NCBI GenBank assembly: GCA_025449515.1
Contig: JANWJI010000172.1
Coordinates: 1-5,194 of the forward strand
Direction of reading: 5' to 3'
DNA length: 5,194 nucleotides
Source of the DNA: Nitrososphaeraceae archaeon
GTDB lineage: Archaea; Thermoproteota; Nitrososphaeria; Nitrososphaerales; Nitrososphaeraceae
Part shown: piece by piece, positions 1-5,194 of the stretch
Layout of the letters: each line of letters opens with the position of its first letter
Numbering within the stretch: position 1 is the first letter of the stretch
Made by a program: the position numbers and the translations under genes
Notes under the pieces: generated by a model
The model's database searches: none
What the model saw: only the letters and a program-made list of their open reading frames with translations
Told to the model about the DNA's origin: nothing

Positions 1-219
1 TACTGGTTTGGTCTAGATAAACACATTTACCATGAACTTATTGATAAAAAGACTTGCTATATGGCACTGAGCCTAGCTAATCCTGAAAAAACCTTCGTCT
101 TACCAAAAGACAAGCTACACGAAATATTGAATGCACAGCCTACTATAAAGAGAGGCCAGGACGCGATACAGATAGGTGGATGTTGCGTATATCAGAAAAA
201 GATGGACACTATGTTTTAA
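1..219 (+). pseudogene. 5' part of the McrB-like gene, in a different frame (partial at left edge)
   Basis: The first frame is open from base 1 to a TAA at 217-219. Up to about base 147 it reads like protein, starting YWFGLDKHIYHELIDKK and running through a segment ending ILNAQPTI. After that it turns into cysteine-rich nonsense. At the same point the frame of the downstream AAA+ gene starts to make sense (KERPGRDTDRWMLRISEKDG). Joining the two at 147-150 gives a smooth N-terminal domain, Trp/Phe-Gly near the start and a DRWMLRI strand followed by a GHYVLKL strand. I infer that this is the N-terminal part of the same gene, split by loss of one base, possibly one A of an original AAAA run near 145-149. 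The true start codon lies left of the window. A sequencing or assembly error is an equally valid explanation of the break. Confidence 0.6.
142..156 (+). other. Frame break (-1) within the McrB-like gene
   Basis: Sensible coding moves from the frame with codons starting at 1, 4, 7 to the frame with codons starting at 150, 153, 156. The switch lies around ATAAAGAGAGG (145-155). Adding one base here, for example restoring an AAAA run, gives an uninterrupted reading through QPTIKERPGRDTDRW. There is no X-XXY-YYZ slippery heptamer, so programmed frameshifting is unlikely. Mutation or an indel error is more probable. Confidence 0.55.
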
Positions 220-1529
220 AATTAGATAACGTAGATAAGCCGTATGATATAAAACCCTATTTAAATTTCTGGGATCAAATAGATGATTTTAAACATAAAC
301 CAAGTGAATCATACAAAGTATTTCTCACGGGCTATACTGCACAGAATTTAGATATTTCCAAAAAATGCAAAATCTTAGGATGGAAGAAACAACCTAAAGG
401 ATTGACTCTCGGAGACTATGTCTTTGTGTATAATAAGGATACCAAGAGAATAGAATGTGGATTTCAAATAAAATCAATATCAAATAATGTTAATTCGCTT
501 TGGTTGGAAGAAAGGGACCGGGGTTCACAGAACCTTGTCTATAAAGTTCGTTGGGATGCAGATTTAATATGCGATGCCCTTGATATAGATCACAAACAAG
601 TTGAGCCATTCAAGTCCAACAAAAAATTGAAATTTCATATACTTGTTGCCGGCGACTCGCCTAATTCTCTTAGTAAGCAGATATACAAACCCTTTCGAGA
701 TTATTTGCTAAGTCATTGTAATCTAACTAGCAATATTACGGAGACCAAATGGCAATTTGACTTGAAAAGAGCTATTGATGATATCTTAGCTGTTGATACC
801 AAAGATGAACTTGCCATAGAGAGAGCGATAATAGAACGAATACTCTTACATTTAAAGGCAGGAGAACACGTTATCCTGGTTGGGCCTCCTGGCGTAGGCA
901 AAACCGACCTAGCCAGACGAATACTTAGGAAAGTAGGTAACAGTATTCTTGGCTACCCATTCTTGGAGTCTGTCGCCTCCGACGAATGGAGTAGGTACGA
1001 GGTTATTGGTGGGATTAAGATAGATGGTGAATTTCAAAAAGGATGTGTAACTAAAGCAGCTCGTAGTAAAAGCTGGCTGTTAATTGATGAGTTCAACAGG
1101 GCTAATATGAATAAGGCATTTGGTGAGATGTTCTTGGCAATAGAATATCATGAAATAACACTGCGATCTGGAGAAATTGCCGAGAACCATAATGTCCCTA
1201 CCGTAGAGATCCCACAGGACTTCAGGATGATTTGTACGATGAATGATTTCGATAAAAATCTCTTACTAACTGAGTTATCATATGGTCTTATCAACAGATT
1301 TACATTCGTATCAATTACTCCTGATAAAGAAAGAGAAAAAATAGCTGTCAAAAATCGTATAAATGCGCAGCTAGGAAACGAGGAAATCTATGAAAAATGT
1401 ATCGACCAAATTAAGGTATATTACAACTTCATTAAGTGTCATTTCATTAAGTGCGTTAAGTGTCATTCTGAATTAGGGCAAACTGATTGTGACACCAAAC
1501 CCACAACATACACATTTTGGCAGCTCTGA
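180..1529 (+). CDS. McrB-like AAA+ NTPase with EVE/PUA-like N-terminal region; frameshifted and C-terminally truncated
   Basis: This protein resembles the NTP-hydrolysing motor subunit of McrBC-type (type IV) restriction, which cuts modified foreign DNA together with the nuclease McrC. Residues 45-100 (YKVFLTGYTAQNLDIS, then GDYVFVYN) look like an EVE/PUA-like fold, a type known to read modified bases; this is a pattern match by eye. The AAA+ core shows Walker A GPPGVGKT at 235-242, Walker B WLLIDEFNRA at 299-308 (the McrB DExNRA type), sensor 1 CTMND at 352-356 and an arginine-finger candidate in NRF at 372-374. ATG 180 is probably not the real start, because homologous-looking sequence continues upstream in another frame. 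After YYNFIK (residue 419) the protein switches to a Cys-rich tail encoded by direct repeats, so the lid domain is incomplete. No mcrC follows. The family call is firm; activity is doubtful. Confidence 0.8.
   Translation: MLRISEKDGHYVLKLDNVDKPYDIKPYLNFWDQIDDFKHKPSESYKVFLTGYTAQNLDISKKCKILGWKKQPKGLTLGDYVFVYNKDTKRIECGFQIKSISNNVNSLWLEERDRGSQNLVYKVRWDADLICDALDIDHKQVEPFKSNKKLKFHILVAGDSPNSLSKQIYKPFRDYLLSHCNLTSNITETKWQFDLKRAIDDILAVDTKDELAIERAIIERILLHLKAGEHVILVGPPGVGKTDLARRILRKVGNSILGYPFLESVASDEWSRYEVIGGIKIDGEFQKGCVTKAARSKSWLLIDEFNRANMNKAFGEMFLAIEYHEITLRSGEIAENHNVPTVEIPQDFRMICTMNDFDKNLLLTELSYGLINRFTFVSITPDKEREKIAVKNRINAQLGNEEIYEKCIDQIKVYYNFIKCHFIKCVKCHSELGQTDCDTKPTTYTFWQL
1428..1467. repeat. Direct-repeat cluster (three TTAAGTG copies), possible mobile-element end
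   Basis: TTAAGTG occurs at 1432-1438, 1447-1453 and 1456-1462. The first two copies sit in the longer repeat TTCATTAAGTG (1428-1438 and 1443-1453). The first and third extend to TTAAGTGTCATT. A GTGTCA at 1460-1465 also faces an inverted TGACAC at 1490-1495. The cluster begins exactly where the McrB-like protein loses family character. Iterated short motifs of this sort are common at transposon ends as transposase-binding sites, but no transposase gene or matching second end is visible here, so the element identity is inference. Confidence 0.45.
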
Positions 1530-1536
1530 CTCTAGC

Positions 1537-2202
1537 CTAATATATTTTCGTAATATGTTTTGTTATCATATTTAGATCAAAGTCAAATACATCAGTACCT
1601 CTTGCATTCATCTGAAACATACTTTTTTCGGTATTTGGTAATCGCCTGAGATCTAATCTTATCTTTATTGTACCTGTTAGTTTAGATTCGAGTACCTTTA
1701 TTTGCTGCTTTATTTCTTTTTTTTCTCTTCTTAGATCTTCTAATTCCGTACTATTATTATCCGCTATCTGAATTGGAGTACTAACACCTTTTACTATTGG
1801 GGGTTGTTGAGCCGATATAACAGGAATCTTTTGAGGTTTTTGTATTAACTGCTGATCAGATTGTTCTAACTCTGGTGAAGTTTCATTTCGGGTGGGTACG
1901 GAGTTATCTTCTATGACATTCTTAGTGAGGGTTTCGGACATGATGTCCGATTTGTTATATTTTCGTTTCAATCCGTCGGGTAAATATCTCTGTATCTGAC
2001 GATCACTAATTAATCCACGTAATGCATTTCTTATGTGTTCGCTAATAATTGTATTCGGCAAGCCTTCCTGTTTTCCGATCTCAATCGCGTTAAGTATTTT
2101 TTCTCTGAGACTCTTACTACTTGCAACAATTTCTTCTACTGCATCCAGAAAACGTGGACTCAGATTTTTATTTTCGATTTGACTAACATTCTCTGCTATC
2201 AT
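1537..2202 (-). CDS. Hypothetical helical (HTH-like) protein with coiled coil
   Basis: I do not recognise a named family. The 221-residue protein has a helical N-terminal domain (about 14-80). Within it, residues 50-78 contain ISEHIRNALRG followed by SDRQIQRYLPDGLK, which reads like the two helices of a helix-turn-helix ending in a basic tail (KRKYNK). A Gln/Pro/Ser-rich linker spans about 90-150. A charged heptad-like coiled coil follows at about 152-175 (ELEDLRREKKEIKQQIKVLESKL), and then a compact segment with β-like TIKIRLDLRRLP. The layout suggests a DNA-binding, possibly oligomeric, protein, which is inference. ATG 2202 suits the TATA-like tract about 30 bp upstream and would give an almost leaderless mRNA. 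It converges on the broken McrB-like gene with 7 bp between stop codons. I recall similar unannotated proteins in soil thaumarchaea but cannot verify that here. Confidence 0.7.
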   Translation of the reverse strand: MIAENVSQIENKNLSPRFLDAVEEIVASSKSLREKILNAIEIGKQEGLPNTIISEHIRNALRGLISDRQIQRYLPDGLKRKYNKSDIMSETLTKNVIEDNSVPTRNETSPELEQSDQQLIQKPQKIPVISAQQPPIVKGVSTPIQIADNNSTELEDLRREKKEIKQQIKVLESKLTGTIKIRLDLRRLPNTEKSMFQMNARGTDVFDFDLNMITKHITKIY

Positions 2203-2215
2203 AATTGAGCAGCTT

Positions 2216-2229
2216 TGTGCGGCCGCACA
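2216..2229. promoter_or_regulatory. Perfect 14-bp GC-rich palindrome, candidate operator
   Basis: TGTGCGGCCGCACA is exactly self-complementary and stands out in surroundings that are nearly all A and T. It lies between the TATA-like tract (2230-2245) and the ATG at 2202, that is, over the expected transcription start of the minus-strand gene. A homodimeric repressor bound here would block initiation. Self-regulation by the HTH-like product is an attractive but untested idea. Confidence 0.45.
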
Positions 2230-2245
2230 TAAAATAAAATAAAAT
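2230..2245 (-). promoter_or_regulatory. Candidate TATA-like promoter element of the 1537-2202 gene
   Basis: On the minus strand this is a T/A-only tract made of three tandem ATTTT units, centred roughly 30-35 bp upstream of ATG 2202. Archaeal TATA boxes sit about 25-30 bp upstream of the transcript start, so this placement would start transcription within a few bases of the ATG. That fits the leaderless or near-leaderless mRNAs common in archaea. The tract is a simple repeat, so the assignment rests on position more than on motif quality. Confidence 0.4.
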
Positions 2246-2735
2246 GAAATAGTTATTTTTCTTTTAGCACCATGATGTCTAAAATCACATTACTTCGGAA
2301 ATGTATTATTAATGGCTTAGAACAATTCTAAATAAGTATAAACTGTTATTTACTGACGCGGTTCAGGATCGATCTTTTGAATCATTTGACATAACATAAA
2401 TTGTGCATACACGTACGTAGAATAACTTGGCAAGGATATAAGCATCTTTCTTCATATAGGAAATCGATGATGCTATTCAGTGTGGTCGAATATGTTGGCA
2501 CAACAGAAACATTCCTATTTAATTGCAACATCCTTTATCTTTATGTGTTACCCTGTATACCGAATCAAGGCTCGCACTATCTATTTCGGCTCAAGGGCAC
2601 TGGCCCAATTAAAACACAAGGGGGTGGACATATAAAATTGAAGGCGTATCGTAAGATGGGCGATTCAGACACTCCCAATAGGAATGACTTGGAAATGTCA
2701 CTCCAGATTTCTGAAATGAGGGTAATGGATTTCAG
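2246..2735. other. Intergenic region, no convincing gene
   Basis: About 490 bp lies between the divergent HTH-like gene and the dehydrogenase. The first 150 bp is very AT-rich, and from about 2400 the G+C climbs to about 37-45%. A plus-strand frame opens at a TTG at 2401 and closes with a TGA at 2737-2739, overlapping the dehydrogenase ATG as ATGA. Its 112-residue product has no recognisable motif, an uneven composition and a rare start codon, so I do not call it a gene. The intermediate G+C suggests that the foreign segment carrying the dehydrogenase may begin near 2400. I see no tRNA or other RNA gene. Confidence 0.5.
2629..2638 (+). promoter_or_regulatory. Candidate TATA box for the dehydrogenase gene
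   Basis: CATATAAAAT is the best TATA-like match upstream of the dehydrogenase. With usual archaeal spacing it would start transcription near 2658-2665, leaving a leader of about 70-75 bases before ATG 2736. A purine-rich GAGGG at 2718-2722, 13 bases before the ATG, is a weak and rather distant ribosome-binding candidate. Neither element is strong. Confidence 0.3.
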
Positions 2736-3785
2736 ATGAGAGCTATTGCAATCGTTCCTGGTAGACCGGAGACCGCAGGCGTGATTGATCTACCAGAGCC
2801 ACCATATTCCGACGGCTCAGTGTTAGTTCAGACGCGGTTGATTGGCTTGTGCGGCACCGATCTCGAAATAGCCCTCGAAGGATATGGTGTCCCGCCGCCT
2901 GGAGAGGAGCGGCTAGTCCTAGGACATGAATCTGTAGGAGAGGTGATAGAGGCTCCTGAAGGGAGTGGTTTTGAGTCTGGAGATCTAGTGGTCGGCATTG
3001 TGCGGCGGCCAGATCCGTTACTATGCCCGGCCTGCGCAGCCGACGAGTGGGATATGTGTCGAAACGGGCGCTTTGTTGAGCGAGGGATCAAGGAATACCA
3101 TGGCTACGGGTGCGAACGCTTCCGCATTGATCCGCGTTTTGCCATACGGATCGGCTCACAATTGGGAGACCTAGGTGTCTTGCTCGAGCCTACGGCTGTA
3201 GTGGCAAAGGCGTGGGAGCAAGCTGAACGAATTGGTTCGAGAAGCTGGTTCGAGCCTAGGATCGCTCTGATCACCGGAGCAGGGCCAGTTGGGCTCCTCG
3301 CTGCACTGTTAGCACGTCAAAGGGGTCTAGAAACACACGTCGTTGATCTGGTCGACGAGGGCACAAAGCCCCGTTTGGTGGCTGACCTTGGTGCTCAGTA
3401 CCACAATGAGCCTGTAGTCGATTTGCAGATTGAGCCGGATGTCGTGATCGAGTGCACCGGTGTAGGCAAGGTAGGTAGGGATGCAGCATTACTGGCGGCG
3501 CCTGGCGCAATCATTGCCCTCGCTGGATTTTCCAATAGCGAGCGCTTGGTGGAAGTGAGAATGGACGCAATGACCAAGGCGCTTGTGCTTGGAAATAAGG
3601 TGGCATTCGGGACGGTAAGCGCAGCCCGTCGACACTACGATCAGGCTGCCGAAGCACTTGCGAAGGCTAAACCAGACTGGCTCACTCGGCTCATCACACG
3701 ACGCTTGGCGCCTGAGGATTGGCCTAATGCACTCGATAAGTGCGAGGAAGATATCAAGGTTATCGTCGACATGACTCTAACTTAG
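2736..3785 (+). CDS. gdh: Glucose/aldose 1-dehydrogenase, zinc-dependent medium-chain family
   Basis: The enzyme is expected to oxidise D-glucose or a related aldose to the 1,5-lactone with NAD(P)+ in the cytoplasm, the first step of non-phosphorylated or semi-phosphorylated Entner-Doudoroff routes. The 349-residue length matches archaeal glucose dehydrogenases. Catalytic zinc and substrate residues are visible: Cys39 in LCGTD, His64-Glu65 in GHES, and Glu151 in LLEP. Residues ERGIKEYHGY (115-124) match the family-typical motif. A structural-zinc lobe shows Cys97, Cys100 and Cys108 (C-x2-C-x7-C), three cysteines as in the Thermoplasma-type enzyme. The Rossmann motif is GAGPVG at 181-186, and Asp204 after the second strand hints at NAD+ preference. 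The C-terminal NKVAFGTVSA segment (287-296) is also family-typical. ATG 2736 agrees with the conserved N-terminus. G+C of about 52-57% against about 23-35% nearby suggests horizontal transfer. The exact sugar is unknown, and other polyol or aldose dehydrogenases remain possible. Confidence 0.88.
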   Translation: MRAIAIVPGRPETAGVIDLPEPPYSDGSVLVQTRLIGLCGTDLEIALEGYGVPPPGEERLVLGHESVGEVIEAPEGSGFESGDLVVGIVRRPDPLLCPACAADEWDMCRNGRFVERGIKEYHGYGCERFRIDPRFAIRIGSQLGDLGVLLEPTAVVAKAWEQAERIGSRSWFEPRIALITGAGPVGLLAALLARQRGLETHVVDLVDEGTKPRLVADLGAQYHNEPVVDLQIEPDVVIECTGVGKVGRDAALLAAPGAIIALAGFSNSERLVEVRMDAMTKALVLGNKVAFGTVSAARRHYDQAAEALAKAKPDWLTRLITRRLAPEDWPNALDKCEEDIKVIVDMTLT

Positions 3786-3796
3786 TAATAAAGCAA

Positions 3797-3805
3797 CATT
3801 TTTGG
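3797..3805 (+). terminator. Possible T-rich terminator after the dehydrogenase
   Basis: A run of five T (3799-3803) lies 14 bp after the TAG stop (3783-3785). Archaeal transcription often ends at such T-rich tracts without a hairpin. T runs are common in this AT-rich DNA, so this is weak support. Confidence 0.25.
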
Positions 3806-3828
3806 AAAGCCCTCGAATTCTTACTCGT

Positions 3829-4215
3829 TTACCAACAATAAGAATAGACCATTATCTTAAAATACTTTAAACTACCATAAGTATCCATCTTTGCCATAAA
3901 TGTTGGCATTTCCCTTGTTAACTTGTTAATTTGACTTGCTGTTACTAATGAATAAGGTCTTGCGACATCTTGTTATAACTGATTTATGACTGTATTCTTA
4001 TTATCAATCCAACTAATTCTTGTTAAAATTGTGTTATATGTCTTGATTTATTTTTGGTATAAGCCAACTCACACTGAATAGTTACGTATTAGTAACTCCT
4101 TATGGCCTGAACGCCTTGTCGCATTTGAATTGATACTTCGCAATGCATCTATTTCGAAAGTATTATTAGCAAAGTTAGAGTATAGTTCTCTTATAAGCGG
4201 AGTATCCGAATCCAT
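3829..4215 (-). pseudogene. Possible decayed reading frame of unknown function
   Basis: Reading the minus strand from ATG at 4215 gives a 48-residue open frame starting MDSDTPLIRELYSNF and ending at TGA (4069-4071). The same phase then continues through a short stretch, a TAA, a 25-residue stretch (IKTYNTILTRISWID...) and a second TAA. A last 47-residue stretch contains LVTASQINKLTREMPTFMAK and ends at TAA 3829-3831. Four stops in 129 codons is fewer than expected for DNA this AT-rich, and the translated pieces have a protein-like composition. I infer a degenerated gene, or alternatively a genuine 48-residue small protein at 4069-4215 followed by chance open frames. No family is recognised in either part. 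The remaining gap bases (3806-3828, 4216-4263) hold nothing I can name. Confidence 0.3.
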
Positions 4216-4251
4216 TAGACTGCTACGCCCACTAATACTTACAATTTAATT

Positions 4252-4263
4252 TTATTATTATTA
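4252..4263 (-). repeat. Tandem TAA triplets directly after the stop codon
   Basis: On the minus strand, TAG (4264-4266) is followed by four TAA triplets in the same frame and, one codon later, by another TAA (4246-4248). This is a short triplet repeat that also acts as a redundant stop. It is probably simple-sequence slippage rather than a designed element. Confidence 0.5.
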
Positions 4264-4848
4264 CTACGAACCTTTTAGTAAATATTTAGCTGCTATACTA
4301 AAAGGAACATGAAATGTGAACTTGTCTGTCTTTGGATCGTAAATAGCATAAATTGATGATAAATCTACATTGTGATAACTCTGACTGGTTGCCTTATTAC
4401 TTACATTAACATTATTTGCTAACATAACTGGAAAGTCAATTCTAGTTTTATTGCTTTGATTGCTTTCGCCACCACTTATATGCGTAGCATTTGCCTTTAC
4501 TCTAATATCTGTTGCCGATATATTAAAGCCTAATAGATTATACTTCAGATAAGGCATTGTGAATTCTGAGGGTCCTGACTTGCTAATTATTTCGCGCTTA
4601 AGAGTTTCATTTGGAAAAATCTGTTTCGCATCGATTTCTATCTGATGTTCAAATGGATTTTGAAAGTTTAAAGTATTGCCTTTGAAAAGGCCAAACAAAT
4701 CATCGAATTTGACTGATATATTCATACTGCGGTTATCAAAACTGATAAGCTCAGCATCTGCGACTTGTACTATTGGCCAAATACTATGAGTTAGGGATAA
4801 TAGTGGGAGTAACAGCAAGAGTAATACTAACAAACGGCAAATCTTCAT
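4264..4848 (-). CDS. Secreted/membrane-anchored hypothetical protein, sequon-rich
   Basis: The function is not recognised. Starting at ATG 4848, the 194-residue product begins MKICR, followed by a long Leu-rich core (LLVLLLLLLPLLSL) and a likely signal-peptidase site near VADA/ELIS. This is a classic export signal, which is why I prefer this start. The same frame also has an upstream ATG at 4956 that would add 36 residues, including another hydrophobic patch (RIFFLAWSTIIQIF). The exported part is β-like and polar, with eight N-x-S/T sequons (NRS, NIS, NET, NIS, NAT, NQS, NKT, NVS), as expected for a glycosylated archaeal surface protein. The NFQNPFEHQIEID stretch is faintly reminiscent of LEA14/WHy-type domains, but this is too weak to name the family. 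If the signal is uncleaved, the protein would be anchored by its N-terminus. The TAG stop is followed by four in-frame TAA codons. Confidence 0.7.
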   Translation of the reverse strand: MKICRLLVLLLLLLPLLSLTHSIWPIVQVADAELISFDNRSMNISVKFDDLFGLFKGNTLNFQNPFEHQIEIDAKQIFPNETLKREIISKSGPSEFTMPYLKYNLLGFNISATDIRVKANATHISGGESNQSNKTRIDFPVMLANNVNVSNKATSQSYHNVDLSSIYAIYDPKTDKFTFHVPFSIAAKYLLKGS

Positions 4849-5017
4849 GGGATTACAAAATATTTGGATAATTGTGCTCCAGGCTAGAAAGAAAATTCTT
4901 GACAACGTCTTGAGTATCCTATATTCGGCATTATTTGGAGAGAGATTTTGGATCATTAATGTTAATTTACATAATCTTCAGTACTATTAATCGATATCTT
5001 AATTTGGAGTCCAGTGG

Positions 5018-5030
5018 TATTATATCGGTT
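5018..5030 (-). promoter_or_regulatory. Candidate TATA box for the secreted-protein gene
   Basis: On the minus strand this reads AACCGATATAATA, preceded by a purine-rich stretch (GAAA overlapping 5030-5033) that could serve as the TFB-recognition element. A transcript start near 4995-5000 would leave about 40 bases to ATG 4956 or about 150 to ATG 4848. The call is based on motif and position only. Confidence 0.3.
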
Positions 5031-5037
5031 TCAAAGA

Positions 5038-5056
5038 CAATAAAATACGATAAAAT
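5038..5056 (-). terminator. T-rich tract after the right-edge gene
   Basis: The minus strand here reads ATTTTATCGTATTTTATTG, starting 16 bases beyond the TAA of the fragment at 5072-5194. Two TTTT clusters just after a stop codon fit an archaeal T-tract terminator. Background AT-richness lowers confidence. Confidence 0.3.
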
Positions 5057-5071
5057 CTAAGCAAGTCTTGA

Positions 5072-5194
5072 TTATGTTGTTTTTATAGCCATTCTTTTTT
5101 TGGATCTTTTGAGTTCTGCTTCATTAATCAGAATTACAAAGATCTGACCATTACACTCTGTTACGGATTTTAGACAATATCCACCATTAGCTAA
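5072..5194 (-). CDS. C-terminal fragment of an unidentified protein (partial at right edge)
   Basis: The minus-strand frame entering from the right edge is open for 40 codons and ends at TAA 5072-5074. It reads LANGGYCLKSVTECNGQIFV, then ILINEAELKRSKKRM and a short basic end. A β-like segment followed by a charged basic helix and tail is typical of a genuine C-terminus, and no other frame here is as plausible. The fragment is too short to name a family. The start and most of the gene lie outside the window. Confidence 0.45.
   Translation of the reverse strand, partial: LANGGYCLKSVTECNGQIFVILINEAELKRSKKRMAIKTT

Noticed and set aside
145..155. Programmed -1 ribosomal frameshift
   Set aside because: There is no slippery heptamer and no obvious downstream hairpin, so a simple indel is more likely.
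713..1351. Two minus-strand frames inside the McrB-like gene
   Set aside because: They are antisense to the Walker A and sensor regions of a recognised AAA+ protein and have no motifs of their own.
1460..1495. GTGTCA/TGACAC inverted repeat as a transcription terminator
   Set aside because: The stem is only 6 bp with a loop of about 24 bases and no following T run, so it fits an element end better than a terminator.
2355..2390. GGTTCAGGATCGATC resembling a tRNA T-arm
   Set aside because: The T-loop consensus is not met and no acceptor, D or anticodon arms can be paired around it.
2401..2739. 112-codon plus-strand frame starting with TTG
   Set aside because: It has a rare start codon, no recognisable motif and low-complexity, uneven composition. 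It is better explained as a chance open frame in DNA of moderate G+C, and only the ATGA overlap speaks for it.
2828..3577. Three minus-strand frames inside the dehydrogenase
   Set aside because: They lie antisense to a clearly real high-GC gene and their Arg/Pro/Ser-rich products are typical shadow translations.

Overview
The window looks archaeal. It is AT-rich (roughly 25-40% G+C outside one gene) and has TATA-like boxes at archaeal spacing rather than clear -10/-35 promoters. It also encodes a sequon-rich secreted protein and a small helical DNA-binding-like protein. I lean towards a soil Nitrososphaeria (ammonia-oxidising thaumarchaeal) genome or a relative, but no marker gene proves this. 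The content is accessory DNA rather than a core operon: broken genes, isolated single genes, long AT-rich gaps and one compositionally foreign gene.

Left part (1-1529, + strand): a McrB-like AAA+ NTPase of the modification-dependent restriction type, behind an N-terminal region with an EVE/PUA-like segment. It is damaged at both ends. A -1 frame break near position 148 separates its first part (read in another frame and running off the left edge) from the rest. Its 3' end stops early, where the AAA+ lid region gives way to a cluster of TTAAGTG direct repeats resembling a mobile-element end. No McrC partner is present, so I read it as a decayed restriction locus.

Middle (1537-2245, - strand): a 221-residue protein with a helical N-terminal domain, a low-complexity linker, a short coiled coil and a compact C-terminal segment. 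Its upstream region holds a TATA-like tract and, between that and the ATG, a perfect 14-bp GC-rich palindrome that could be an operator.

2246-2735 is largely non-coding, with a possible promoter near 2629. At 2736-3785 (+) lies a complete zinc-dependent glucose/aldose 1-dehydrogenase of the medium-chain family. Its G+C is about 52-57% against about 23-35% nearby, so it is probably a recent horizontal acquisition. It would oxidise an aldose to the lactone, the entry step of a non-phosphorylated Entner-Doudoroff-type route.

Right part (- strand): 3829-4215 contains the trace of a decayed reading frame, four open stretches in one phase with three internal stops. 4264-4848 encodes a secreted or membrane-anchored protein with a strong signal peptide and eight N-glycosylation sequons. 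5072-5194 is the C-terminal tail of a gene that enters from the right edge. Nothing indicates that these genes work together. The most notable observations are the decayed McrB locus with a possible element scar, the palindromic operator candidate, the high-GC dehydrogenase island and the ghost reading frame.
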